From Bacteroidia bacterium (lineage in GTDB: Bacteria; Bacteroidota; Bacteroidia; Bacteroidales; F082), in NCBI GenBank assembly GCA_030537295.1, contig JAUNNU010000014.1, forward strand, positions 1-35,811: 35,811 bases of DNA, read 5' to 3'. The position numbers and the translations under genes were made by a program. Shown here piece by piece: positions 8,223 through 15,429 of the stretch (its first letter is position 1; the number at the start of each line of letters is the position of its first letter). A model generated the notes under the pieces. The model was not told the DNA's origin. It saw only the letters and a list, made by a program, of their open reading frames with translations, and searched no databases.

Positions 8223-8600
8223 ATGGCAACAAAGAAAGAAACACGCAGCGCACTGGCGAAAGAGCGCAGGGAGCAACTGAAAGTATTATCGCAGAAACTC
8301 AAAAGCGACAACGCGATAATGATTATGCAAGACCCGACAATTACGGTCAATAAGTTGCTTCTTCAATGGTACAAACAGAAATTCAATGTTTCGGAACTTA
8401 AGACTTACGAGCAATGGAAAAACTTCGGTTTCCAGGTCAAGAGGGGAGAGGAGTCCTATATGGTATGGGGTACGCCGAGAACCATAAAGATAGGACCGAA
8501 ACCGGAGGACGAAGAGGACCAGGAAGAGAAAGACGACTTTTTCCCGGTGTGCCATCTGTTTGACGCCTCGCAGGTGGCGCCCATTCAGACAAAGAAATAA
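8223..8600 (+). CDS. ArdC-N-like ssDNA-binding/antirestriction protein
   Basis: The 125-residue protein contains the pattern of the N-terminal ArdC domain: NKLLLQWYK, a TYEQWKNFGFQVKRGEES segment, then V(W)GTPRTIK and FFPVCHLFDASQVAP near the end. In ArdC this domain binds single-stranded DNA and is linked to protection of incoming DNA from restriction. Here there is no C-terminal metallopeptidase domain, so this is the N-domain alone. GGAG lies upstream of the ATG. It belongs to a small accessory insert between terL and the portal operon, and may be an antirestriction or DNA-protection moron. Confidence 0.65.
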   Translation: MATKKETRSALAKERREQLKVLSQKLKSDNAIMIMQDPTITVNKLLLQWYKQKFNVSELKTYEQWKNFGFQVKRGEESYMVWGTPRTIKIGPKPEDEEDQEEKDDFFPVCHLFDASQVAPIQTKK

Positions 8601-8635
8601 TTAACTCATTCATTAACAAATAAATTATTAAAATT

Positions 8636-9133
8636 ATGGCAAAAAAAGCAAACGCCGAAAAGGCACAGAACGCCGCCGCCAACGAAGCAGCAGCAAAAGA
8701 AAACGGAGTTATCAACAACGAAGCGGCACAGGCAACACCGACCGCAGAACCAGCAACGGAGCAACCGCAGACAGTCGGCGAAGTTGTTAAAAACATCCTC
8801 GACAAGGAAGCGGAGACACGCAGGGAGATTGAACGCCGACAGGCGGAACTCGACAAGCGTCTCGAAGACCTCGAACGCATGAAGGAACTTTGCAACCACC
8901 GCCAGAAGTTCATCGAGACAGACAAGGCACTCGAAAAGGCACTCGGACGCCTTGACGGTGACGAGTTCACCAACCCGCATTTCCGCATACTTCTCAAAGA
9001 CGTGGAACAATACGGAGACAAAGGCGAGGTCGTGGCAATCAGCAACACCGACTTGATAAGGGAGTTTGTCCTGATGCTTCGCAGCAAGATTGCGGCGAAG
9101 GTCGAGGAGATTGAGACGGAGCTGATGAGTTAG
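8636..9133 (+). CDS. Hypothetical coiled-coil protein
   Basis: This 165-residue protein has an Ala/Asn/Glu-rich N-terminus of about 55 residues, then a strong coiled coil (residues 55-100) and a C-terminal part with FRILLKDV...AISNTDLIREFVLML. Similar proteins occur in Bacteroides mobile elements as far as I can tell, but no function is known to me. It follows the ArdC-N-like gene by 35 bp and ends 23 bp before a strong terminator, closing the accessory unit. Confidence 0.6.
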   Translation: MAKKANAEKAQNAAANEAAAKENGVINNEAAQATPTAEPATEQPQTVGEVVKNILDKEAETRREIERRQAELDKRLEDLERMKELCNHRQKFIETDKALEKALGRLDGDEFTNPHFRILLKDVEQYGDKGEVVAISNTDLIREFVLMLRSKIAAKVEEIETELMS

Positions 9134-9155
9134 CACCACCCGACCGAGAACCATG

Positions 9156-9194
9156 ACGGAGCGGAATCCAAACGGAGACCGCTCCGTTTTTTTT
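9156..9194 (+). terminator. Strong intrinsic terminator
   Basis: Perfect 8-bp stem CGGAGCGG (9157-9164) with CCGCTCCG (9179-9186), followed by eight Ts. It ends the accessory unit 8066-9133. Confidence 0.88.
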
Positions 9195-9320
9195 GCAATT
9201 GCATTGCACCACCGACCACCGACAACAACGAAGCGAACCCGAACCGCTTCGGCATATTTCGCAAAAAGGCGATGCAATTGCCGTTCTTTCGTGAGGGCGG
9301 CGCGGGGTCAAACGACGTAA

Positions 9321-9356
9321 AACCGCCGATTTTTTATTAAAATCGGCGGTTTGTTT
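9321..9356. terminator. Second hairpin, bidirectional type
   Basis: A 10-bp inverted repeat AACCGCCGAT (9321-9330) and ATCGGCGGTT (9342-9351), with A-rich and T-rich flanks on both sides, would work as a terminator in either direction. Together with the neighbouring stems it insulates the portal operon. Confidence 0.65.
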
Positions 9357-9404
9357 GTTGAGTTTCAGGGTTTTTGGTATCGTCAGTTGTGAACTCGCAT
9401 GAAT

Positions 9405-9461
9405 ACACAAAACCGCAGCCGGGTTTCACCTTGTTGTCTCGCCCGGCTGTCGGTTTTGTGT
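9405..9461. repeat. Long imperfect inverted repeat ahead of the portal promoter
   Basis: The left arm at 9405-9423 (ACACAAAACCGCAGCCGGG) pairs with the right arm at 9442-9461 with a single bulged base, around an 18-base loop. The right arm ends inside the TGTCA box of promoter P2. It may be a terminator, an operator, or both. Confidence 0.75.
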
Positions 9462-9493
9462 CACTCTCGGATGTGGGTGGCTTTGTATTTTTG
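9459..9493 (+). promoter_or_regulatory. Late promoter P2 (TGTCA-N22-TATTTTTG)
   Basis: TGTCA at 9459-9463, 22 bp, then TATTTTTG at 9486-9493, 17 bp before the first start codon of the portal operon. The same two boxes with the same spacing occur at five other late starts. Confidence 0.8.
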
Positions 9494-9510
9494 CACAAAA
9501 TAAACAAAAG

Positions 9511-9735
9511 ATGATTCACGAAAGCAAAGTTTTTGAGATTGTGCAGTTGCTTGGAAATTTCTCGCTCAAGTTCGTCAGCAAGACCGGCGAACTCGTGGCG
9601 GTTGACGAATGCAGCTGCACATCTTTCCACAGTTCCGGCAGGACAATGAACATCCGCCTGAAAGGGTCGGGGCTCGTCCGCAAGGTTGTAAGAAAGAGTG
9701 TTGTCGAAATCAACGGAGAGGAGGTCTTTATATGA
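9511..9735 (+). CDS. Small hypothetical protein ahead of portal
   Basis: A 74-residue protein, first gene after promoter P2. It is beta-rich in appearance with conserved-looking Val and Gly positions (FVSKTGELVAVDECS, MNIRLKGSGLVRKVVRKSVVEING). Its stop overlaps the portal start as ATGA, so it is translationally coupled to the portal. The function is not recognised; a small head or packaging accessory is possible from its place alone. Confidence 0.6.
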   Translation: MIHESKVFEIVQLLGNFSLKFVSKTGELVAVDECSCTSFHSSGRTMNIRLKGSGLVRKVVRKSVVEINGEEVFI

Positions 9736-11108
9736 AAGGCTCCGTTGACCAGATTGTATGGCTGTCAGACACTGTCTGCGCCTGCGGCGACGCCATTGCA
9801 GTCCTGAAAAGCAGCTCTTCATCGGCTTTGTTCGATGAAAGACATCTCGACCCTATTACTGCGGGCAGCCACACACTCGCTCCCTGGGGCATTAACAACG
9901 ACCTTCCGCAGCGTGTGATGGGCAAGATTGACGCCGCCGAAATTGTGGGTACAAACGCCACTTTCAACTGGAAAGTGGCTTACGGTCAGGGTCCGAAGCT
10001 GGTTGAGGTCGTCCGTGACCCGGAGACGAACCGTCCGAAAGTATTCAAGGAAGTTCTCGACGGTGAGGCCTACGAATGGTATATGAGGAACAATGTGCCG
10101 CTGCTGCTCATGGAGATAATGACGGACATATCTTATTTCGGGAACTCATTCCCGCTTCTCATCGCCGGGAAAAAGATGGATGACGGAACGCGAAACGGCA
10201 TATCGGGAATCGTCCACCGCGAGGCGATGTTCTCTCGATGGGGGCTCGACAAGAAAAGGAGAATCAATTCACACCTCTATTCCAGCAAGTGGGATGAGTA
10301 CCCGACGGATGACGACATACAGAAATCGTATGTCATCGACGAGTACAACGCGGTGTCCGACATCAGCCGCTGTCTGGCGCTTGGCAAGGATGTGCGCATG
10401 TGCTTCCCGATTTACCTTCCGTCGCCCGGACGCCCTTACTACTCTTATCCGAGCTGGTGGAGTGTCTTCCGCTCCGGATGGTACGACAACCTCGTCAGCA
10501 TCCCGAACCTCAAGAAGGCTATTCTGAAATACAACCTCGGCGTGAAACACATCATATACATCTCCGATGAATATTTCAAGGAGAAAGAAGAGCAGATGGG
10601 CATCCCGCGTGACGATTTCAAGAAACGGCGCGAGCTTCACGACGAGGTCGTCAAACAAATCACCGATGTCCTGGCGGGTGAGGAGAATGCAGGGAAGGCC
10701 ATCGTCACCAAGAAGCACCTGATGCCCAACGGCAACGGGATGACGATGGAGAAATACATCGAGATAGACACCATCAAGAACGACATCTCCGGCGGGGAGT
10801 ACCTTACTGATTACGAGACCGGCGCGAACATCATCTCATACGCGATGGATGTGCATCCGTCGCTTATCGGCGCGACGCCTGGCAAGAACTCCAACAGCCT
10901 CTCCGGCAGCAACATCCGCGAGATCTTCATCATGAAGCAGTCGCTCTCGAAGCCGATGGCGTACCTCGCTCTGCAGTGGTGGCCGGTGGTGCGTCAGATT
11001 AACGGCTGGGATAGTAATCTTGAAATCGTGATACAGGACAGCCTGTTCACCACACTCGACCAGAGCAAGTCGGGGGAGATTAAAACCGAAAACAACTTGA
11101 CACAATGA
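9732..11108 (+). CDS. Portal protein
   Basis: This 458-residue protein has the size of portal proteins and the family look of Bacteroides phage portals: a mid-region with MEIMTDISYFGNSFPLLI, LPSPGRPYYSYPSWWS, a long helical segment, and a C-terminal SLIGATPGKNSNSLSGSNIREIF motif like the portal stem and wing region. The ATG at 9732 is chosen because it overlaps the previous stop by 4 bp, although the frame stays open upstream. It forms the dodecameric DNA gate of the capsid; the assignment follows family pattern and context. The stop overlaps the next start (ATGA). Confidence 0.8.
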   Translation: MKGSVDQIVWLSDTVCACGDAIAVLKSSSSSALFDERHLDPITAGSHTLAPWGINNDLPQRVMGKIDAAEIVGTNATFNWKVAYGQGPKLVEVVRDPETNRPKVFKEVLDGEAYEWYMRNNVPLLLMEIMTDISYFGNSFPLLIAGKKMDDGTRNGISGIVHREAMFSRWGLDKKRRINSHLYSSKWDEYPTDDDIQKSYVIDEYNAVSDISRCLALGKDVRMCFPIYLPSPGRPYYSYPSWWSVFRSGWYDNLVSIPNLKKAILKYNLGVKHIIYISDEYFKEKEEQMGIPRDDFKKRRELHDEVVKQITDVLAGEENAGKAIVTKKHLMPNGNGMTMEKYIEIDTIKNDISGGEYLTDYETGANIISYAMDVHPSLIGATPGKNSNSLSGSNIREIFIMKQSLSKPMAYLALQWWPVVRQINGWDSNLEIVIQDSLFTTLDQSKSGEIKTENNLTQ

Positions 11109-11968
11109 TACTTGGCAATCTGGCGGAGGCAATGGAATTCCTGCCGTCGGTGAACATGACTGTGGCCAACGGGCGTTTCACCGATTTCTTCCGCCGTTCA
11201 CAGAGTTGGCTCGTGTCGCGCGTCTTGGGCGCGGAAATCGAAACGGCACTTGAAGAGGAGTTCGACACGGAAGACGACAGCCACGCAGCGCTGCGCCGAC
11301 TGTGCCGCCGCGTGATTGCGGGAAAGACGTTGCTCGACGCAATCCCGGAGATGGACATGCAGCTCACCGAGGCCGGGTTCGCAGTACAGCAGAACGACAA
11401 CTTCACGCCGGCGTCGTCGCAGCGCGTTGACCGCCTTGTCGGCATGATGCCGGAACGCATCGCTAACGATGTCGATATGCTCGTTGACCACCTCGTCATG
11501 GCGACGAAAGACGGCGGCTATGGGAGTGCGCTGTACGACGGCTGGAGAGGCACTGAACAGTACAAACGCCTGACGGCGGCGTTCATGCCTACGATGAGGG
11601 AGTGTTCGTCGGTGCAGGGGCATCCCGTATTCAAAGACTACGATGAGTTTTATTCGGCACTGCCGTCTCTATACAGAAGCATGAAGGAGACCGCCGGACA
11701 CTACGTCTCTCCGGCTGAGATTGACCGTCTGCTGGAGCTGTTCCGCGACGGCGACACGCTCGAAATCCACCGCCGTGCGATCGAGGAGCTCAAGGTGGCT
11801 GCGGTGGCGTCGGCTGCCGGGGCGGTCAGACGCGCCCGCAGCGCAGCTGCCAGTGCCAGGGAAATAATGATGTCAAGCCCCGGTGACTTTCCGGCTTTCA
11901 GAAACTCAAGCGCTTTCAGTTCGCTGAATGTCAACCTTGACGGCGGCAGAATAGTGAACTTCACATGA
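11105..11968 (+). CDS. Phage structural protein (DUF6712-like), portal operon
   Basis: This 287-residue protein lies between the portal and another uncharacterised gene, each joined by a 4-bp ATGA overlap. It is largely helical (RRLCRRVIAGKTLLDAIPEMD; EELKVAAVASAAGAVRRARSAAASA) with a variable C-terminal tail. Its size and position suit a head-tail connector or a virion accessory protein. The DUF6712 link is a recollection of the pattern in Bacteroides phages and was not tested. No catalytic motif is seen. Confidence 0.62.
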   Translation: MILGNLAEAMEFLPSVNMTVANGRFTDFFRRSQSWLVSRVLGAEIETALEEEFDTEDDSHAALRRLCRRVIAGKTLLDAIPEMDMQLTEAGFAVQQNDNFTPASSQRVDRLVGMMPERIANDVDMLVDHLVMATKDGGYGSALYDGWRGTEQYKRLTAAFMPTMRECSSVQGHPVFKDYDEFYSALPSLYRSMKETAGHYVSPAEIDRLLELFRDGDTLEIHRRAIEELKVAAVASAAGAVRRARSAAASAREIMMSSPGDFPAFRNSSAFSSLNVNLDGGRIVNFT

Positions 11969-12696
11969 TGCGGGTGGAACTTACAATACCGTCAGGCTGG
12001 CATGAGGTTACGCTTCAACAGCTTCGCATCCTCGCCGAACACTCGCTTCTGGAGATGCCGCGCGAGGCGTCGGAGGTGTCGCTGCTGTGCAAGCTCGCCG
12101 GACTGACAATGCTGCCGTCGCCAGGCCGGGATGGAGAGACGCTGAACGGAATGATGAAGTTCCGTGACGCCGGCGGGCGTGAGTTCGCTCTTGAGGGGTG
12201 GCAGCTCGCCAGCTTCTGCAAGCGGCTCGCCTGGTTCTACGATGATATGCCGTGCGACATCGCATGCCCCGTTGAAGTGAACCCCCGGCTTCTCGCGACC
12301 TCCTTCGGCGACTATTTCCACGCCGACGCCCTTATGTGCGGCTTCGCCGACACCGGCGACATCAACGTAATGCTGGAAGCCATGTCAGACCTTGGCGTGG
12401 GACGGAAGGAAATCACAGAAGTAGAGGCCGTTATGGTGCAGCTCTGGTGGAGGGGCTTCAAACAGTGGCTTTGTGACGAATACCCCTTGGTGTTTGCCGG
12501 AAGCAGGGACGATGGCGACGGCTCATACTCGCCGCTGAAGGCACGGCAGAACATCATGCTGATACTCAACGACGGCCATCCGCAGGATAACGACGCAATC
12601 GAGAAAGCGAACATGCACGACGTGCTTTCAGCCTTGCAGCATCATATTGAGATAGCGAAAAAAGAGGAGGAGGTGATGCGCAGACACAAGCGTTGA
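11965..12696 (+). CDS. Hypothetical protein, portal operon
   Basis: A 243-residue protein starting MMRVELTIPSGWHEVTLQQL. It reads as alpha-helical with repeated Trp and Phe positions (WQLASFCKRLAWFYDDMP; VMVQLWWRGFKQWLC). It ends in a basic helix. It overlaps the previous gene as ATGA and is the last gene of the portal operon, since promoter P3 starts within 10 bp of its stop. A connector or tail completion role is possible; I do not recognise the family. Confidence 0.6.
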   Translation: MMRVELTIPSGWHEVTLQQLRILAEHSLLEMPREASEVSLLCKLAGLTMLPSPGRDGETLNGMMKFRDAGGREFALEGWQLASFCKRLAWFYDDMPCDIACPVEVNPRLLATSFGDYFHADALMCGFADTGDINVMLEAMSDLGVGRKEITEVEAVMVQLWWRGFKQWLCDEYPLVFAGSRDDGDGSYSPLKARQNIMLILNDGHPQDNDAIEKANMHDVLSALQHHIEIAKKEEEVMRRHKR

Positions 12697-12698
12697 CC

Positions 12699-12733
12699 TG
12701 TCACTCCGATGTCGTATGCTGTCCTTACTTTTG
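12699..12733 (+). promoter_or_regulatory. Late promoter P3 (TGTCA-N22-TACTTTTG)
   Basis: TGTCA at 12699-12703 is the right half of a palindromic TGACCTGTCA at 12694-12703 that overlaps the upstream stop codon. TACTTTTG starts exactly 22 bp later at 12726. The same TGACCTGTCA and spacing recur at P5 (24958). The promoter leads into the spanin-like gene at 12750. Confidence 0.8.
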
Positions 12734-12749
12734 CATCAAAATTGATTGT

Positions 12750-13256
12750 ATGGGGAAAAATCTTGTATTCTTGATTCCGGCTGTTCTTTTGCTTTTCGTC
12801 TCATGCAGCGTGAAAAGAAGCGTACAGGCCGAAGAACGTCGGTCTTGCAGCGCGGTTGGGACGCTGGAGCTCCGCAGGCTTGACAGCCTGTGGAGCTCTT
12901 TGTCGGAGACGGCAACTGTTCACGTCGAGTTTTTCCGACCCGATGTCTCCGCCTTCAGAACCGACACCGCCAAGGCCGATACGGTTTATCCACGGAAATC
13001 AGGCGCGGCTTCGCTGTCCGTACAAGGACAGTGTGGCGGGACGGTGAAATGCGTTGACATCACCTTCACGAGAGAGACGGCTTCGCTGTCAACGACAGAC
13101 ACCGGGGCTGTCGTGAAAGACAGTGTCTGTTATGAAGATGAAAGGAACGCAGGGAAACAGACCTCGGCGGGATGCAGCCGCTTCCCGCTGGTGTTCATCG
13201 CCGCCGTCGCTGTCGCCGTACTGTTCTTTGTCAATTCAAAATTCATGAAAAAATGA
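12750..13256 (+). CDS. Candidate unimolecular spanin (u-spanin)
   Basis: This 168-residue protein has a lipoprotein signal peptide with a lipobox (residues 16-19, FVSC, lipidated Cys19), a soluble periplasmic part of about 120 residues, and a single strong C-terminal membrane segment (roughly residues 143-162) followed by a Lys-rich tail. An N-terminal lipid anchor plus a C-terminal transmembrane helix is the topology of unimolecular spanins such as T1 gp11, which fuse the two membranes at the last step of lysis. The ATG at 12750 is chosen because the upstream in-frame ATG (12693) lies before promoter P3. The holin and endolysin are far away (26437-27352), so the lysis genes are split. Confidence 0.65.
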   Translation: MGKNLVFLIPAVLLLFVSCSVKRSVQAEERRSCSAVGTLELRRLDSLWSSLSETATVHVEFFRPDVSAFRTDTAKADTVYPRKSGAASLSVQGQCGGTVKCVDITFTRETASLSTTDTGAVVKDSVCYEDERNAGKQTSAGCSRFPLVFIAAVAVAVLFFVNSKFMKK

Positions 13257-13513
13257 GATACATCAAATTTGAAAACGGCGTGCAGTGGAAAGGCTACCTG
13301 CAGGTCCACGAAACAATCAGGGGCTTCGGCTGCTTCCTCTGCAACGACGAAAGGTTTGAAAGGCTGATGCTTACGCGCGATCACGCTGAAGGCCTTAATC
13401 TTTCGCTGCCCAAAGACTACAGGCTGATTTTGAAGACACGCGAAGAGGCGGAGGCGATGATGGCCAAGATAGCGAAACTGAACGGATTTTCAAAACTGGA
13501 GGACAATATATGA
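13253..13513 (+). CDS. Small hypothetical protein, 86 aa
   Basis: The protein starts MRYIKFENGVQWKGYLQVHE at an ATG overlapping the spanin-like stop (ATGA). It is soluble and mixed in composition, with an FLCNDERFERL segment and a helical C-terminus (REEAEAMMAKIAKLNGF). The frame is open upstream, but the coupled start is more likely. The function is unknown; it is probably a late-expressed accessory gene of the P3 unit. Confidence 0.6.
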   Translation: MRYIKFENGVQWKGYLQVHETIRGFGCFLCNDERFERLMLTRDHAEGLNLSLPKDYRLILKTREEAEAMMAKIAKLNGFSKLEDNI

Positions 13514-13560
13514 GAGACGATGAACACGATGATTACTGCTTCAAATATCCTGAAGAATGA
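13510..13560 (+). CDS. Possible 16-aa acidic peptide in an ATGA chain
   Basis: The frame MRDDEHDDYCFKYPEE starts in an ATGA overlap with the stop of the gene before and ends in an ATGA overlap with the gene after. Such exact coupling at both ends suggests it is translated, at least as a relay that delivers ribosomes to the next gene. It is too short to say more. Confidence 0.35.
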   Translation: MRDDEHDDYCFKYPEE

Positions 13561-13703
13561 GCTGCTACGGTGACACTGAATGCTTGTTGTGCAAGGACGA
13601 GACGGAATGCAACCTCGAAATGAAGATGCGCTGCGGAAGACTCGGAGTCTGTATGTATTACAGGCCCAAACTTGTGAGTGACGTTAAAACGGGAAAAGAA
13701 TAG
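13557..13703 (+). CDS. Six-cysteine 48-aa protein, possible zinc-binding
   Basis: The frame reads MSCYGDTECLLCKDETEC at the start and has six cysteines in its first 32 residues (positions 3, 9, 12, 18, 26, 32). The spacing C-x5-C-x2-C-x5-C suggests a small zinc-binding or metal-binding fold. It begins in an ATGA overlap with the 16-codon frame, so it belongs to the same P3 transcript. The function is not known. Confidence 0.5.
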   Translation: MSCYGDTECLLCKDETECNLEMKMRCGRLGVCMYYRPKLVSDVKTGKE

Positions 13704-13726
13704 TTTGTTTTTTTCATTCTTGATAT

Positions 13727-13766
13727 TTGAATTTTTCCCCGATTCTCGGGCAGTCTCGGGGTTTTT
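13727..13766 (+). terminator. Structured hairpin, copy 1 of a covarying pair
   Basis: Stem CCCCGA (13737-13742) pairs with TCGGGG (13756-13761), followed by TTTTT. The 13-base loop TTCTCGGGCAGTC is identical to that of copy 2 at 14934-14946, while the two stem-tip base pairs differ in a compensating way. It ends the P3 unit and precedes the methylase cassette. Confidence 0.75.
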
Positions 13767-13814
13767 GAAGATTTTATTTTTTTATTAGAGATATGCAAGA
13801 AGCTGAAAAACCAC

Positions 13815-13997
13815 ATGGAAAAAGAACAGGATGTCTTTACTTGGAAGTACAAAGGAATATTGGACGTTCCTCTTTTAGAAGAGGAGTTGGATTCGTGTCT
13901 CGAACACGGTGGGTTGCTGAAATCTGTGTTTTCAGGAAGCGTCACCGTTTTCGCAGCACTAATTACGGAAATTGCCGCAGATGGCTGGATTCAATGA
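13815..13997 (+). CDS. Small hypothetical protein, 60 aa, ahead of methylase
   Basis: An acidic protein starting MEKEQDVFTWKYKGILD. It has good protein-like composition, while the overlapping longer frame (13793-14014) is Arg/Cys-rich and looks spurious. It lies 18 bp before the methylase gene and is probably co-transcribed with it. The function is unknown; a small partner of the methylase is possible. It is AT-rich relative to the late genes. Confidence 0.48.
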   Translation: MEKEQDVFTWKYKGILDVPLLEEELDSCLEHGGLLKSVFSGSVTVFAALITEIAADGWIQ

Positions 13998-14015
13998 TAA
14001 AGAAATACGAGTGAC

Positions 14016-14921
14016 ATGGCGGAGTCAGCGAAGAGACACAGGCAGATGCTGAGGGAGATCGGGTCTTTCTACACAGACCCGAAACTTGCGGAATGCATCA
14101 TGCGCGAGGTGGAGTGTTTGGATGAAGTGTATGACCCGACCTGCGGGAGCGGCAACTTGCTGGCCGTCTTCCCCGACGCTTGCAGGAAGTACGGGCAGGA
14201 GATTGATGCCTCGGCGTTGGAAGAGGCGAAAAGCAAGCTGGCAAATTTCACGGGAGTTCTTGGCGATACCCTGACAAGCCCGGCGTTCATGGACAGGAAA
14301 TTTAAGTCAATCGTGGCGAATTACCCTTTTTCGGTCAAATGGGAGCCTAAAACGGACGGGCGTTTTTCGGCCCTGCCGACACTGCCTCCACCGTCAAGGG
14401 CCGACTGGGCGTTCATCGCCCATTGTTACTATATGCTTGCAGATGGCGGCACGGCTTCGATACTTTGTTTTCCCGGTGCTTTGTACCGGGGGAACAGAGA
14501 ATCTTCCATAAGGCGGTGGTTCGTTGAAAACAACACCGTGAGTAAGGTGGTGCTGTTCGAGGGCGGTTATTTCGAGGATACCAGCATATCAACGGAATTG
14601 CTCGTTTTGAGAAAGGGCAAAGAGTCGGACGGTATCATTTTCGTTGACTCGCAAAAATGCTTGGAGAAAGAAGTTTCTGTCGCCGAGGTACTCGAAAATG
14701 ACGGCGTCCTGTCCGTAAGCAAGTGGGTGTCTCCTGAACCCGAACCGAAAGAGGAAATCGACCCGTGGCAATTCGAGCAGCAGTGCAGAAGCGCAATGAG
14801 GAAAAATCTGGAAACGGGCCTCGCCCAGTCCCGAATGGTGTGCCTCATGGAAGGGTGGAGCCTGAATCCTTTCCTCGAAGAACTGAAATCTGTTATTGAT
14901 TCTTTTCTGCATACGTGTTGA
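14016..14921 (+). CDS. Orphan N6-adenine DNA methylase, HsdM-like
   Basis: The 301-residue protein has SAM-binding motif I as DPTCGSGNLL (Asp40) near the N-terminus and, at residues 102-105, NYPF in place of the catalytic NPPF/Y of type I HsdM-like enzymes, so one Pro is replaced by Tyr. The second part (PGALYRGNRESSIRRW, STELLVLRKGK) follows the HsdM order. At about 300 residues it is shorter than full HsdM (about 500), lacking much of the N-terminal helical domain. No restriction or specificity subunit is nearby, so it is an orphan that probably protects phage DNA or regulates genes. The stop lies inside the second structured repeat. Confidence 0.8.
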   Translation: MAESAKRHRQMLREIGSFYTDPKLAECIMREVECLDEVYDPTCGSGNLLAVFPDACRKYGQEIDASALEEAKSKLANFTGVLGDTLTSPAFMDRKFKSIVANYPFSVKWEPKTDGRFSALPTLPPPSRADWAFIAHCYYMLADGGTASILCFPGALYRGNRESSIRRWFVENNTVSKVVLFEGGYFEDTSISTELLVLRKGKESDGIIFVDSQKCLEKEVSVAEVLENDGVLSVSKWVSPEPEPKEEIDPWQFEQQCRSAMRKNLETGLAQSRMVCLMEGWSLNPFLEELKSVIDSFLHTC

Positions 14922-14960
14922 ATTTTTCCCCTGTTCTCGGGCAGTCCAGGGGTTTTTTGA
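14918..14960 (+). terminator. Structured hairpin, copy 2 of a covarying pair
   Basis: Stem CCCCTG (14928-14933) pairs with CAGGGG (14947-14952), followed by TTTTTT; the loop is the same 13 bases as in copy 1. It starts at the stop codon of the methylase gene. The compensating change from GA/TC to TG/CA shows that pairing is maintained while the loop sequence is conserved. Confidence 0.75.
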
Positions 14961-15006
14961 AAAATTTTTGCATACCATATTTAAAATTTTTGATTTGTTA
15001 ATGAAT

Positions 15007-15039
15007 GCCGCCGCTCCCATCGGCGGCTTCACTTTTTTT
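15007..15039 (+). terminator. Terminator before hicA
   Basis: Stem GCCGCCG (15007-15013) and CGGCGGC (15021-15027), followed by TTCACTTTTTTT. The bases from 14961 to 15209 otherwise hold only this hairpin, an AT-rich stretch and the hicA promoter. Confidence 0.7.
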
Positions 15040-15154
15040 CCGTTCCGGCGTGACTTTCCGGCCGTTTTTTGATGCTTTTTCGGAAAATTTTCCTGTGAAT
15101 TTCATAAATACTTGTTTGTCAAACACTTGTAATGTAAAAATATTTTAAAATTTT

Positions 15155-15186
15155 TAATGCTTTCTTTAAAAAAAGCATTATATTTG
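15155..15186 (+). promoter_or_regulatory. hicAB promoter with palindromic operator
   Basis: A perfect inverted repeat TAATGCTTT (15155-15163) and AAAGCATTA (15172-15180) with an 8-base centre overlaps the -7 box TATATTTG (15179-15186). HicB-type antitoxins with DNA-binding domains repress their own operons, so this repeat is a good operator candidate. There is no TGTCA at the late-promoter position (15152-15156). Confidence 0.65.
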
Positions 15187-15209
15187 CATTGTCAAAGAAA
15201 GGGTGAAAA

Positions 15210-15401
15210 ATGAAGTACTCGGAACTTGAAAGAATCCTGAAAAAAGCGGGGTGCTACCCGCTGAAAGGAAAACAGATCAACGGGCATCCGGCTTGGTTCA
15301 GCCCGAAGACGGGCAGGAAGTTCGCGACGAGCAACCACGGCTCGCTTGACGTAAAGCCTGGGACATTGAAACAAATCTTGAAGGACGCGGGGCTTGAATA
15401 A
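15210..15401 (+). CDS. hicA: HicA mRNA interferase toxin
   Basis: The 63-residue protein matches the HicA pattern: KYSELERILKKAGCY at the start, GHPAWFSP in the middle, then the catalytic-His region with SNHGS, and KPGTLKQILKDAGL at the end. HicA binds double-stranded RNA-like structures and cleaves mRNA; the conserved His of HG is at about residue 43. Length is typical. The antitoxin gene is 28 bp downstream, in the usual toxin-first order. The unit is driven from a promoter with a palindromic operator. It may stabilise the prophage or act against other phages. Confidence 0.88.
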   Translation: MKYSELERILKKAGCYPLKGKQINGHPAWFSPKTGRKFATSNHGSLDVKPGTLKQILKDAGLE

Positions 15402-15429
15402 GCCCCGGCTCCTTCGCACACATATAAAA

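Noticed and set aside
13793-14014. 73-codon frame overlapping the 60-aa gene
   Set aside because: Arg/Cys-rich composition typical of a shifted frame; the 13815 frame is more protein-like.
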